From assembly GCF_016411865.1 (NCBI RefSeq), contig NZ_JAEKJA010000006.1, positions 62,001 through 126,000 on the forward strand: a DNA stretch of 64,000 bases, written 5' to 3'. The first letter of the stretch is position 1. Every line of letters begins with the position of its first letter. Shown piece by piece: positions 18,654 to 27,368 of this stretch. The stretch is from Acuticoccus mangrovi. Its GTDB lineage: Bacteria; Pseudomonadota; Alphaproteobacteria; Rhizobiales; Amorphaceae. The notes under the pieces were generated by a model. That model did not search any database. It was not told the DNA's origin and saw only the letters and a list, made by a program, of their open reading frames with translations. A program made the position numbers and the translations under genes.

Positions 18654-20234
18654 TCAGCCGCGCCCTTCGGCGAGCTCGGGATGGAACTGGCGCGGGTGGA
18701 GCTGGCCGAGCCAGGTCTCCGTCAGCGCCTCGCCGTCCTTTTCGAGATAGGCGCGGATGTCCACGGTGGAGACGCCGGGCTCGACCTCGATGTCGAACAT
18801 CATCCGCCAGCCGGTGCCCGAGACGATGGGGTAGGCGGACGAGTCGACGATCTGCGCGCCGTTGCCCACCGACACCACCGGCGTCACGCCGTCCTCGCGC
18901 GTGAGGCCCTTGAGCGGAGCCCCGGCGAAGTCGATCACATATTTGGTGAGGCCGGCCGGTCGGGGCTGGCCCGGCACGCCGCCGGGGCCGATGCGGGTCG
19001 CCGTGGTGGTCGCGAGCTTGGTCGGGTAGGGCTCGGCGCGGTTCCAGTGGAGGCGATAGCGGTAGGTCATCGAGGTGCCGGCCTCCGGCAGGTCCGCCGG
19101 TAGCCAGTAGGCGACGATGTTGTCGTAGATCTCGTCGTCGGTCGGGATCTCCACGAGCTGAACGGCGCCCTTGCCCCAGTCGCCCACCGTCTCGATCCAC
19201 ACCGAGGGGCGGCGGTTATAGAACACGCCGTCGTCCTGATAGTGCGTGAAGTCGCGGTCGCGCTGGAGGAGGCCGAAGCCCTTGATGTGGTCGTCGAAGA
19301 AGGACGACGTCACCACCCGGTCGGGGTTGTTGAGTGGCCGCCAGATCCGCTCGCCGGAGCCGGAGGCGATGGCGAGGCCGTCCGAATCGTGCACCTCCGG
19401 CCGCCAGTCGCGCCCGTTGATGCGGTTCGCCTCCGAATACCAGAACATCGAGGTGAGGGGGGCGATGCCCACCCGCTCCACCGGTTTGCGGAAGTGCAGC
19501 GAGGCGGTGATGTCGAGGATCTGGCCGTCGTCGTTCGCCGCCACCATGCGGTAGGCGCCGGTCACGCTCGGGCTGTCGAGCAGGGCGTAGATCACTGCGT
19601 CGCTGCCGTCGTCCCCGGGCGCGATGTAGAACTCGGTGAAGCGGGGGAACTCCTCCGGTGTCGAGAGGCCCGTGTCGAGCGCCAGGCCGCGGGCGGAGAG
19701 GCCATATTGGGTGTCGGAGCCGTCGGTACGGAAGTAGGCGCCGCCGAGGAAGGAGATCCAGTCGGTCTTGAGGTCCGGCCGCATGATGCGGAAGCCGGCG
19801 AAGCCCGCATCGCCCGAGATCTTATGGGCGGGGCTGTCCTGCGGCATCGAGAAGTAGCGGTCCTGATCGTAGAGGACCTCGCGCGAGGTGCCGTGGTCGA
19901 CGACGCTGATCTTCACCGGCTCGCGGAAGTAGCGGCCGAGGTGGAAGAACTGGAGCGGGGCGGTCTCGCCCGCCTCGACCGTCGCCGCCTCGCGAAACTT
20001 GATCTTCCAGTGGGCGTCGTAGTCGATCGCCTCGTAGGCGGCCGGATCGTCGATCACGGTGGGCTTGAACGGCTCGGCGGCGAGGGTCTGGGCACGCTGG
20101 TCGAGGCGTTCGAACGAGAAGGGTGTTGCCGGGCCGTAGAGCGGCTTCGCCGCGGCCGGCGCGCCGGAGGCGATCGTTGCTGCGAGCAGGGCGATGTATG
20201 CCGGGCGCCGGCAACGGGAAAGGAGAAGTCGCAT
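18654..20234 (-). CDS. Periplasmic glucan biosynthesis protein, OpgG/OpgD family
   Basis: Secreted protein of 526 residues in the MdoG/OpgG family, which acts on the nascent beta-glucan backbone of osmoregulated periplasmic glucans in the periplasm. A Sec-type signal of about 28 residues ends near GAPAAA. Mature-domain landmarks include FLGGAYFRTDGSDTQYGLSA, GLALDTG, EEFPRFTEFYI, VHDSDGLAI and the late GDWGKGAVQLVEIPTDDE. The ATG at 20234 has GGAG seven bases upstream and begins at the signal peptide. No opgH lies beside it. The opgH in this window has its own paralogue at 40779-42320. Whether it serves as OpgD, a modifier or a second OpgG is not decidable here. Confidence 0.9.
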   Translation of the reverse strand: MRLLLSRCRRPAYIALLAATIASGAPAAAKPLYGPATPFSFERLDQRAQTLAAEPFKPTVIDDPAAYEAIDYDAHWKIKFREAATVEAGETAPLQFFHLGRYFREPVKISVVDHGTSREVLYDQDRYFSMPQDSPAHKISGDAGFAGFRIMRPDLKTDWISFLGGAYFRTDGSDTQYGLSARGLALDTGLSTPEEFPRFTEFYIAPGDDGSDAVIYALLDSPSVTGAYRMVAANDDGQILDITASLHFRKPVERVGIAPLTSMFWYSEANRINGRDWRPEVHDSDGLAIASGSGERIWRPLNNPDRVVTSSFFDDHIKGFGLLQRDRDFTHYQDDGVFYNRRPSVWIETVGDWGKGAVQLVEIPTDDEIYDNIVAYWLPADLPEAGTSMTYRYRLHWNRAEPYPTKLATTTATRIGPGGVPGQPRPAGLTKYVIDFAGAPLKGLTREDGVTPVVSVGNGAQIVDSSAYPIVSGTGWRMMFDIEVEPGVSTVDIRAYLEKDGEALTETWLGQLHPRQFHPELAEGRG

Positions 20235-20554
20235 ATGGTCACTCCGCTGCGGATCCTGGGGACGTGTAGAGCGATTGGCGAGAATCAAGCCATACAATCG
20301 TCGCGTCGCCTACCAGACTTGCCGGCGGATAGATCGTGCCACCGTGGCGATCCGATGGCGGGGTGGGATATCCTGTCGCTTCCCCGGGATATTCCCTTCC
20401 CCCGAGCCACACCCTAGAATTGTTGCCATCGATGTGGGCACAGTTTGCCGGAATGTGTTGCCGCACGTGGCTGTTTCTTGGAAAGTTGAGTCGTCCGTCA
20501 TGAAGAACGACAATGAATTGAAGCGACTGGTTCATCGACGGAGGGGAGGGAAGC
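20235..20554. other. 320-base divergent intergenic region
   Basis: This region separates the leftward OpgG/D gene from the rightward coiled-coil gene. It is clearly richer in A+T than the flanking genes, especially at 20400-20530, as expected for promoters. It contains the candidate promoter at 20486-20514. No gene, RNA or repeat is visible. Confidence 0.5.
20486..20514 (+). promoter_or_regulatory. Putative promoter of the coiled-coil gene
   Basis: TTGAGT (20486-20491) and GACAAT (20509-20514) are spaced by 17 bases. Transcription would begin near 20521, leaving a leader of about 34 bases with the GGAGGGGAGGG ribosome site. Confidence 0.42.
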
Positions 20555-21118
20555 ATGGCGGATTGTGAGGCAGAAATTGCCCGAATCGAAAACCGTCTGA
20601 GGGCTCTCGAGCAGGCCGTCGAGATGCTGCGGTCCGGGCACTCCGGCGCCGGCGTGGTGGAGCCGGAGACGCCGCACGGCGCCGCCGAGCCGCCGAGCCG
20701 CGAGGTGATCGTGTTCGACGATAGTTTTTCCGATCCCGCCTTCTACCCGGTGGAGCGGCGCGGGTCCGACGGGTTGGTGTTCCGCTGGATGGGACGGCAG
20801 GACGAGGCCACCATCCCGACGAAGATCAACCGCGCGAGCCCGGTTCGCATCGAGGTGCACCTCGCCCACTTCATCGACACGGTCGCCCTCGACGGGCTGC
20901 GCATCGGCATCGACGGGCGCTACGCCTACAATTACTCCACCAAAGTGTTCGACAGCGGCAACACGCTGAAGACGGCCGAGTTCGACTTCTACGACGACGA
21001 CCCGGACGATCTGATCGTCGTCAACCTCAAGGTGCTGACCAAGACGGATCTGTCCGACCGCGGCGACAATCGCACATTGGCGGTCGCCGTCCACAAGCTG
21101 GTCGTGCAGAAGATCTAG
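20555..21118 (+). CDS. Uncharacterised protein with N-terminal coiled coil
   Basis: I do not recognise this 187-residue protein. Residues 1-28 (ADCEAEIARIENRLRALEQA and onward) form a clear heptad coiled coil. A short linker rich in Gly, Pro and Glu follows, and from residue 50 a compact beta-rich domain begins with VIVFDDSFSDPAFYPVE and ends VAVHKLVVQKI. The second domain has an FRWMG segment and alternating hydrophobic residues, suggesting a sandwich fold that might bind carbohydrate. That is only a guess. There is no signal peptide or membrane segment. A strong ribosome site and its own promoter support that it is expressed. A GGDEF gene follows after 179 bases. Confidence 0.7.
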   Translation: MADCEAEIARIENRLRALEQAVEMLRSGHSGAGVVEPETPHGAAEPPSREVIVFDDSFSDPAFYPVERRGSDGLVFRWMGRQDEATIPTKINRASPVRIEVHLAHFIDTVALDGLRIGIDGRYAYNYSTKVFDSGNTLKTAEFDFYDDDPDDLIVVNLKVLTKTDLSDRGDNRTLAVAVHKLVVQKI

Positions 21119-21297
21119 CGCGGGTCCGGCCGTCGCGGCGTCGCGCGGTGGCGGTTCGGAATCATCGAGGGACGAAACCGGCATTCCCCCTGCATATTCA
21201 TGCCGATGGCAGGGCGGATGGCGGATGCTGCTGCCGGTATTCATGATGATAGGCTGGTGATGCACCTCCATTTGACGTCCCTGACGAATTGGCCAAC

Positions 21298-22539
21298 ATG
21301 GTCGATGTGCTGCTGATTCTTGCTCAGGTCGGGGTCTACTATGGCGCGATGCTCGCCCTGTTCAGGATGCGGGCGACGCTCGGTATCGGGACGTTCTTCT
21401 GCGCCCTGTGCGCGCTGACCTTCGCCGAGACCTATCTCGCGATGAACGTGCTCGTGACGGTCGGCGGGCTCACCTATTCGCCGGGATCGGTGCTGTTGTT
21501 CGCCGGCAAGCTGCCGCTTCTCCTGCTCGTCTATATCCGTGAGGACGCGCAGACCGTCCGCCAGCCGATCTACGGGCTCCTGATCGGCAACCTCCTCATC
21601 GTCGTGCTCGCCGTGCTGATCACCTGGCAGGAGCCGGGCGGCGGCGGCGCGATTGACGAGGCGATGAGCGCCATCGCGTCCTCGGCGTGGCTGTCGGCGT
21701 GGGGCACCTTCCTGCTCTTCGTCGACTGCATCGCCATCATCCTGCTCTACGAGCGGATCTCCCGGCACAGGCGGCTGCCGCTGTTCCTGCGGCTGTGGAT
21801 CACGGTGTCGCTCGTTCTCGCCGCGGATCACGTCGCGTTCTTCACCGCGCTCAACATCTACTTCGGCGTGCCGATGTCGGCGGGCGTCGGCGGTATGGTC
21901 GGCAAGCTGGTGAGCGCCGGTCTCTACTGCGCGATTCTGTGGGGCTATCTGCGCTTCACCGAGAATGGCGAGGCGGGCGACTTCTCCCGGCCGCGCCTCG
22001 TCGACGTGTTCGAGGTCCTGACCTACCGCCAGCGCTTCGAGGCGCTGGAGATGGCGAGCCGCATCGACGTGCTCACCGGCGCGCGCACGCGGCTCGCCTT
22101 CACCGAGGAGGTGCCCCGCTACGTGCAGCGGGCGTTGGAGAACGGGACGAGCCTCGGCGTCCTGGTCGTCGATCTCGACCGCTTCAAGCAGGTCAACGAC
22201 ACCTACGGCCATTCCGCCGGCGACCTCGCGCTGGTGTTTTTCGTGGACGTGATGACGAACGCCGTCGACGGCACCGATCTCATCTATCGCGTCGGGGGCG
22301 ACGAATTCGCCATCATCCTCCTCGGCCAGAAGGAGGGTGGGACGGCGCGCGTCGCCGAGGAGTTGCAGCACGCGATACGCGAGGCGCGGATGGAGGAGCC
22401 GCCGGGTTCGGTGTCGGCGAGCATCGGCTGGGCGAGTCTGCGGGGCGACGGCTACACGCTGAAGGAGCTCGTCGATGTGGCCGACCGTCGCCTCTATGAA
22501 GAGAAGGCGCGCTGCGGCATCGATCTCAGCCACGCGTGA
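21298..22539 (+). CDS. Membrane diguanylate cyclase (GGDEF)
   Basis: Makes the second messenger c-di-GMP from two GTP; 413 residues. About six membrane helices fill residues 1-215, with a VREDAQTV-type loop reminiscent of VUT-family transporters (resemblance only). The cytoplasmic GGDEF domain spans about 250-410 with the start SRIDVLTGARTRLAF, the Mg/GTP sequence VDLDRFKQVNDTYGHSAGD and an intact active site RVGGDEF (GGDEF at 333-337). There is no RxxD inhibitory site at the usual position five residues before GGDEF. The ATG at 21298 is preferred over a TTG nine bases upstream; neither has a strong ribosome site. Confidence 0.9.
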   Translation: MVDVLLILAQVGVYYGAMLALFRMRATLGIGTFFCALCALTFAETYLAMNVLVTVGGLTYSPGSVLLFAGKLPLLLLVYIREDAQTVRQPIYGLLIGNLLIVVLAVLITWQEPGGGGAIDEAMSAIASSAWLSAWGTFLLFVDCIAIILLYERISRHRRLPLFLRLWITVSLVLAADHVAFFTALNIYFGVPMSAGVGGMVGKLVSAGLYCAILWGYLRFTENGEAGDFSRPRLVDVFEVLTYRQRFEALEMASRIDVLTGARTRLAFTEEVPRYVQRALENGTSLGVLVVDLDRFKQVNDTYGHSAGDLALVFFVDVMTNAVDGTDLIYRVGGDEFAIILLGQKEGGTARVAEELQHAIREARMEEPPGSVSASIGWASLRGDGYTLKELVDVADRRLYEEKARCGIDLSHA

Positions 22540-22723
22540 GGCGGCACCCCGGGAGCATCCCGCGCTCCGCTTCGGCGGGACGGGCTCCGGCGTCATGCCG
22601 CTGAGAGGCAGACGACCTATCGAGGGGGCGACCCCCGTCGGTGGCATGACCAGCGTTTCTTCCGGGACGAGACGGGCCTACGCTTTGGCGGGCGAGGTGG
22701 GGTGATTCGCTGGAGGACGGCCA

Positions 22724-23401
22724 ATGCTGCTGAAGTTCACGGTGGAGGGCGAGACCATCGGCGTCACGCCGAGCCAGGTGGTGATCGCCGGCTGGACGGG
22801 GCGGGACATGGCGGCCGTGCAGCATCACATCGACGAGCTCGCGGCGATCGGCGTGCCGCCGCCGAGCACGGTGCCGCTCTACTACCGCGTCGGCGCCGCG
22901 CTGGTGACCCAGGCCGACACCATCGACGTCGTGGGCGGCGGCTCGTCCGGCGAGGTTGAGCCGGTGCTGGTGGTGACCGGACGTGGCCTGCTTCTCACCG
23001 TCGGCTCCGATCACACCGACCGCGACCTCGAGGCCCACTCCATCGCCTTCTCCAAGCAGCTCGCCGGCAAGCCCATCGGCCGGCATGCGGTGCGCCTCGC
23101 CACGGTGGCGGACGTCGACGCGCTGGAGCTCTCGTCCCAGATCAGCGACGACGGCGAGAGCTTCGCCGTCTATCAGCGCGGCACGGTGCGGGCGATTCGG
23201 CCGCTCGACGAGCTGATCGAGGGGGCGCGGGCGGCGCTCGGCGGGCTGCCGGAGGGGACCATCATCTTCTGCGGCACCGTGCCGACGACGTCCGGCGAGA
23301 TCGTCCCGTCGATCCACTTCCGCGGCGCGCTGCGCGATCCGGCGACCGGCGAGACGCTCGACGTGCGCTATGCCGTCAACCGGCTTCCGGTGGTGAGCTG
23401 A
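22724..23401 (+). CDS. DUF2848 family protein
   Basis: Cytoplasmic protein of 225 residues that matches the DUF2848 pattern. It opens with LLKFTVEG and VVIAGWTGRD, followed by HIDELAAIGVPPPSTVPLYYRV, the acid-rich SDHTDRDLEAHSIAFSKQL and a late GTIIFCGTVPTTSGEI. Members share a fumarylacetoacetate-hydrolase-like fold and are usually found with catabolic genes, but no reaction is established. It starts at ATG 22724 after a 184-base gap behind the GGDEF gene. It ends six bases before the convergent membrane-protein gene, so no room exists for a separate terminator. Confidence 0.8.
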   Translation: MLLKFTVEGETIGVTPSQVVIAGWTGRDMAAVQHHIDELAAIGVPPPSTVPLYYRVGAALVTQADTIDVVGGGSSGEVEPVLVVTGRGLLLTVGSDHTDRDLEAHSIAFSKQLAGKPIGRHAVRLATVADVDALELSSQISDDGESFAVYQRGTVRAIRPLDELIEGARAALGGLPEGTIIFCGTVPTTSGEIVPSIHFRGALRDPATGETLDVRYAVNRLPVVS

Positions 23402-23407
23402 GCCCGG

Positions 23408-23995
23408 TCAGATGATCATGCTGTAGGGATCGTCCACGGCGCTGCCGTGGGCGACGCGGGTGAGGCCGGTGACGGCCCGTGCCACCACCCAGATGGCGAT
23501 GAGCGGAAAGAGCAGGAGCCCGACGCCGGCGAAGGAAAGCCCGTAGGCGATCACGTTGGCGATGAGACCGATCCAGAAGGTGCGGATCTGATAGGTGTAG
23601 TGCGTCGCGAGCCAGGCCGGGGGATGGGACCTGCGGCCCTGGTGGGCGAACACCACCCCGAGGATCGCGGCGAAGGGAATGGCAAGGCTCGCCAAATAGG
23701 CCGCATAGATCAGCTTGACGTTGACGACGCTCGGCCGAAACCACGGGATTCGGCCGCGCGGGGACTGGCGCTTCTGCTCCTCCCCGCCGCCTCGGGCCGA
23801 CGTGTCGGCGGGGCGGGTGGCCGCCGCGTCCGCCGGCGGCTCGCTCTCCTTGGCGGGGCGCTTGCGGCTGCGGCCGGAGCCGCCGGTGCCCGTCCGGGGA
23901 ACGCTCGGGCCGGAACTGGGGCGCGGAGGGTCGCGATCTATCATCCTGGGAACAACCGCGGGGGCGGTGTCTGCGTTCACTGAACGTCGGGGCAT
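23408..23995 (-). CDS. Small membrane protein, DUF4870-like
   Basis: Protein of about 195 residues. The first 95 residues are a charged, proline- and glycine-rich linker with no predicted structure. The second half has three membrane segments (roughly residues 100-120, 140-160 and 160-180) around HYTYQIRTFWIGLIANV, which resembles the DUF4870 membrane domain. The start is uncertain. An ATG at 23995 is used here, while GTG at 24007 and ATG at 23944 are alternatives. Function is unknown. It is convergent with DUF2848 and lies 3' of the glcDE region. Confidence 0.62.
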   Translation of the reverse strand: MPRRSVNADTAPAVVPRMIDRDPPRPSSGPSVPRTGTGGSGRSRKRPAKESEPPADAAATRPADTSARGGGEEQKRQSPRGRIPWFRPSVVNVKLIYAAYLASLAIPFAAILGVVFAHQGRRSHPPAWLATHYTYQIRTFWIGLIANVIAYGLSFAGVGLLLFPLIAIWVVARAVTGLTRVAHGSAVDDPYSMII

Positions 23996-24167
23996 CGCGT
24001 GTCTCACAATTCGCGCGGATCAGGAGAACCTAGCACACGGACGTTGCCGAGGGGTTTCCCATCCTAGCCCGAGCCGCGGCGATCCGGCCAGAGGAGTGTG
24101 GCGTTAACCACCCCTTGCGGAGCGATCGGCCCGAGGGGGGTGGCGCCGGCGCACCGCCCGTCGTCCC

Positions 24168-25358
24168 TCAGCGGCCGAGCTGTCCGGGGTTGAGGATCCC
24201 CTCCGGATCGAAGGCCTGACGCAGCCGGCCCGCGAGGGCGGCAATGCCGGTGGCGGTGGGCTGGAAGGTCGGCACGGCGGCGCGTACCGCCGGCGGCGCC
24301 CGCAGCAGCGTGGCGTGCCCGCCGCCGGCCCGGCGGATCGCCTCGCGCAGAGCGGCGGCACCCGCATCGCCCACCGCCGGCGTCTCGACGAGAAGGAGGC
24401 CGCCGGCCCAGTCGAACATCACCCGCGAGCCGGTGGGAAGGGCGGCGGCGACGCGCGGCCCCATCGTCGGCGCCACCGAGCAGCGCCAGACGGCGCCGTC
24501 GGTCCCGACGAAGGGCGTGGCGTCGCGCACCTTCGGCCACAGCGCCGCCGACGCCTCGCGTTCCAGGAGGCGTGGCCCGTGCGATTTGAGGAGGCCCTCG
24601 AGCATGGCACGGCGGGAGGCGACGGAGGGGCCGAAGCCCTCGAGGCGCAGGAGCGTCGCCGCGCCCTTGGCGTCCGGCACGATGGCGGCGACGTCGGCGG
24701 GCAGATGCGCTGCTCCCGAAACGTCGGCCGAGGAGCCCATCGCCTGCGCCATCGCGCCGACGGCGGCCTCGGCGGCGAGGCCGTCGAGAACCACGGTCGC
24801 CTCCGTCTCCGGCCGCGGCAGCACCTTGACGGTGAGGAGGGTCGCGACGGCGAGGGTGCCCCAGGAGCCGGCGAGGGCGCGGGCGAGGTCGTAGCCCGTC
24901 ACGTTCTTCACCACGCGCCCGCCCGCCTTGAAGGTCTCGCCGCGGCCCGACACGGCTTCGACGCCCAGCATGTGATCGCGCACCGCCCCGGCGGTCAGCC
25001 GGCGCGGCCCTGCGAAGTTGGTGCCGAAGGTACCGCCGAACGTCGCGGTGCCGGAGCTGCCGAGAAGGGGGGCGAAGGACGGCGGCTCGAAGGCGAGCAT
25101 CTGGTTGGCCTCGTCGAGCGCGGCGGTGACCTCGGCCATGGGGGTGCCGGGTTTCAGGGTGAGCACCAGCTCCTCCGGCTCGTAGGCGACGATGCCGGAG
25201 AGGCCGGCGAGGGTGAGGGTGTGGCCGGTCTGGATCGGCGGGGCGACCGAAGCCTTCGTGCCGCCGCCGATCACCCGAAGCGGCTCGCGTGCGGAGACGG
25301 CCCAGGCGACCGCGTCGCGGACCTCGCCGGCGGTCCGCGGCGTCAACGTGCTCTCCAA
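24168..25358 (-). CDS. glcE: Glycolate oxidase FAD-binding subunit GlcE
   Basis: Second flavoprotein-like subunit of glycolate oxidase, 396 residues, which works with GlcD and the iron-sulfur subunit GlcF to oxidise glycolate to glyoxylate. The FAD-binding pattern is visible: REPLRVIGGGTKA, LTLKPGTPMAEV, FGGTFGTNFAGPRRL and GGRVVKNVTGYDLARAL. The start is TTG at 25358, with GGAG eight bases upstream, and the frame begins in the family sequence. It follows the Rap1a-like gene after three bases. No GlcF is encoded next to it, which is unusual because glcDEF is the normal order. Confidence 0.93.
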   Translation of the reverse strand: MESTLTPRTAGEVRDAVAWAVSAREPLRVIGGGTKASVAPPIQTGHTLTLAGLSGIVAYEPEELVLTLKPGTPMAEVTAALDEANQMLAFEPPSFAPLLGSSGTATFGGTFGTNFAGPRRLTAGAVRDHMLGVEAVSGRGETFKAGGRVVKNVTGYDLARALAGSWGTLAVATLLTVKVLPRPETEATVVLDGLAAEAAVGAMAQAMGSSADVSGAAHLPADVAAIVPDAKGAATLLRLEGFGPSVASRRAMLEGLLKSHGPRLLEREASAALWPKVRDATPFVGTDGAVWRCSVAPTMGPRVAAALPTGSRVMFDWAGGLLLVETPAVGDAGAAALREAIRRAGGGHATLLRAPPAVRAAVPTFQPTATGIAALAGRLRQAFDPEGILNPGQLGR

Positions 25359-25361
25359 GGC

Positions 25362-25868
25362 TCAGTCTCCGCTCGTCTTGCCGGCGTCGGCCGGTGTCTC
25401 TGCCGGTGTCTCTGCCGGTGTCTCTGCCGGTGTCTTGGGCGCTGCCGTGGGGGCGGTGGCGGGCGCGGGGTCGCACGGAAACGTCTCGGCGAGGATGAAG
25501 TGGAACACCGTCGCCGTCGGCAGGTCCGCGGGTGCGCCGCGTTCGATGGCGGCGGCCATCATGTCCATCATCTCCACGAGGGTGACGGGCCGCGGCAGGC
25601 AGTAGGGCCGGTCGTTGCCGTTGGCGATCGAGGCGGTGGTGTAGCCCTCGATGAGGCCGGCGACGAAGGCGAGGCAGATATAGTTCACGTCCGGCCGCGT
25701 GCCGGTCGTGTCGGCGCGGGCGTCGCAATTCTTCAGAAAGTTGCCGGCGGTCTTCAGATAGTCCCCGCTCGCGGCGGGCGGGGTCTGGTCCTGCGCGGCG
25801 GCGGGCTGTGTCGCCGCGAGCGCCAGAAGCAGGGCGCTCGCCGCGGGACGGAGAGGAAGGCGGGCCAT
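25362..25868 (-). CDS. Secreted Rap1a/Tai-like protein inside the glc operon
   Basis: Exported protein of 168 residues. A Sec signal ends near Ala25. The mature part has the four-cysteine pattern of the Rap1a/Tai domain, with NCDAR, YICLAFVAGLIEGY, YCLPRPVTLVEMMD and the closing FHFILAETFPC, consistent with two disulfides. In type VI secretion systems, proteins of this fold are immunity proteins, but many relatives have no such link and no effector gene is visible. The C-terminus is an ETPA repeat tail. It has three-base gaps to glcD and glcE, so it is co-transcribed with them. A role in the periplasm linked to glycolate use is inference only. Confidence 0.72.
   Translation of the reverse strand: MARLPLRPAASALLLALAATQPAAAQDQTPPAASGDYLKTAGNFLKNCDARADTTGTRPDVNYICLAFVAGLIEGYTTASIANGNDRPYCLPRPVTLVEMMDMMAAAIERGAPADLPTATVFHFILAETFPCDPAPATAPTAAPKTPAETPAETPAETPADAGKTSGD
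25391..25438 (-). repeat. 12-bp tandem repeat coding for ETPA
   Basis: Three exact copies of CCGGTGTCTCTG (25391-25426) and a fourth with two changes (25427-25438). On the coding strand each gives Glu-Thr-Pro-Ala. Because 12 is a multiple of three, copy-number change would alter tail length without a frameshift. Confidence 0.9.
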
Positions 25869-25871
25869 CCG

Positions 25872-27368
25872 TCAGAACCTCGGAATGTCGGGAAAGGGGA
25901 GCTGGCCGTGGTGGACGTGCATCCGCCCGAGTTCGGCACAGCGGTGGAGCGTCGGGAACACCTTGCCCGGATTGAGGAGGTGGCCGGCGTCGAAGGCGCA
26001 CTTCACGCGCTGCTGCTGCTTCAGGTCGTCCTCGGAGAACATCGCATCCATCAGGTCGCGCTTTTCCACCCCGACCCCGTGCTCGCCGGTGAGGCAGCCC
26101 CCCACCTCCACGCAGAGGCGCAGGATGTCGGCGCCGAACGCTTCGGCGCGATCGAGCTCGCCCGGCTCGTTGGCATCGAACAGGATGAGGGGGTGGAGGT
26201 TGCCGTCGCCGGCATGGAAGACGTTGGCGACGCGCAGCCCGTGCTTCTGGGAAAGCTCGGCCATGCGCTTCAGCACGGTGGGCAGCTCGCGGCGGGGGAT
26301 GGTGCCGTCCATGCACATATAGTCGGGCGAGATGCGCCCGACGGCGGGGAAGGCGGCCTTGCGCCCGGCCCAGAAGGTGGCGCGCTCCTCCTCGCTTTCC
26401 GACACGCGGCAGTGGGTGGCACCGTGCGCGCGGCCGATCCTCTCCACCTCGCCGAGGAGGTGGTCGACCTCCACCTGCGGCCCGTCGAGCTCGACGATGA
26501 GGAGAGCGTCGACGTCGCGCGGGTAGCCGGCGTGCACGAAGTCCTCCGCCGCGTGGATCGCCGGCCGGTCCATCATCTCCATGCCGCCGGGGATGATGCC
26601 GGCGGCGATGATGGCGGCGACGCAGCGCCCGGCGTCCTCGGCGTCGGGAAAGCCGATGAGCACCGCTCGCGCCGTCTCGGGGGAACGCAGGATCCGCACC
26701 GTGACCTCGGTGACGACCCCGAGGAGGCCTTCCGAGCCCACCATGAAGGCGAGCCAGTCGTAACCTTCCTGGTCGAGATGCTTGCCGCCGAAGCGCAGCA
26801 CCTCGCCCTCGATGGTGACGACCTCGAGGCCGAGCACGTTGTTGGTGGTGAGGCCGTATTTGAGGCAGTGCACGCCGCCGGAATTCTCCGCCACGTTGCC
26901 GCCGATGGAGCAGGCGATCTGGGACGAGGGGTCGGGAGCGTAGTAGAAGCCGGCGTGGGCGACGGCCTGCGTCACCGCGAGGTTGGTCACGCCGGGCTGC
27001 ACCGTGGCGGTGCGGTTGTCGAAGTCGATGTCGAGGATGCGGTTGAAGCGCATCATCGACAACAGCACCGCGTCGGCGAGGGGCAGGGCGCCGCCCGACA
27101 GGCTGGTGCCGGCGCCGCGCGGCACCACGCGGATGTTGTTCTCGTGGCAGTAGCGCAGCACGGCGGCGACCTGCTCCACCGTTTCGGGCAGCACCACCAC
27201 GAACGGCATCTGGCGATAGGCGGTGAGGCCGTCGGTTTCGTAGGGGCGCATCCCGGTCTCGTGGTCGACCGTGCCCTCGCCGGGCACGATGGCCCTCAGC
27301 GCGGCCACGATCTCGGCGCGCCGGGCCAGGGTGGCGGCCTCCGGCGCGGGCATCGCAAGACTGGACAT
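25872..27368 (-). CDS. glcD: Glycolate oxidase subunit GlcD
   Basis: FAD-dependent catalytic subunit of glycolate (or D-lactate type) oxidase, 498 residues, the normal family length. The PCMH-type FAD domain shows VVPRGAGTSLSGGALP, VQPGVTN, DPSSQIACSIGGNVAENSGG and GLTTNNVLGLEVV. The C-terminal catalytic domain has FHAGDGNLHP and GCLTGEHGVGVEKRDLM, both signatures of the GlcD/DLD group. The ATG at 27368 is preceded by GGGAGG; the open frame extends upstream but without similarity. It is the first gene of the leftward unit glcD, Rap1a-like, glcE. The long inverted repeat at 27499-27586 lies 130 bases upstream. Confidence 0.95.
   Translation of the reverse strand: MSSLAMPAPEAATLARRAEIVAALRAIVPGEGTVDHETGMRPYETDGLTAYRQMPFVVVLPETVEQVAAVLRYCHENNIRVVPRGAGTSLSGGALPLADAVLLSMMRFNRILDIDFDNRTATVQPGVTNLAVTQAVAHAGFYYAPDPSSQIACSIGGNVAENSGGVHCLKYGLTTNNVLGLEVVTIEGEVLRFGGKHLDQEGYDWLAFMVGSEGLLGVVTEVTVRILRSPETARAVLIGFPDAEDAGRCVAAIIAAGIIPGGMEMMDRPAIHAAEDFVHAGYPRDVDALLIVELDGPQVEVDHLLGEVERIGRAHGATHCRVSESEEERATFWAGRKAAFPAVGRISPDYMCMDGTIPRRELPTVLKRMAELSQKHGLRVANVFHAGDGNLHPLILFDANEPGELDRAEAFGADILRLCVEVGGCLTGEHGVGVEKRDLMDAMFSEDDLKQQQRVKCAFDAGHLLNPGKVFPTLHRCAELGRMHVHHGQLPFPDIPRF

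Noticed and set aside
25362-25868. Type VI secretion immunity gene
   Set aside because: The fold resembles Rap1a/Tai, but no effector or T6SS gene is visible. It is co-transcribed with glycolate oxidase genes.
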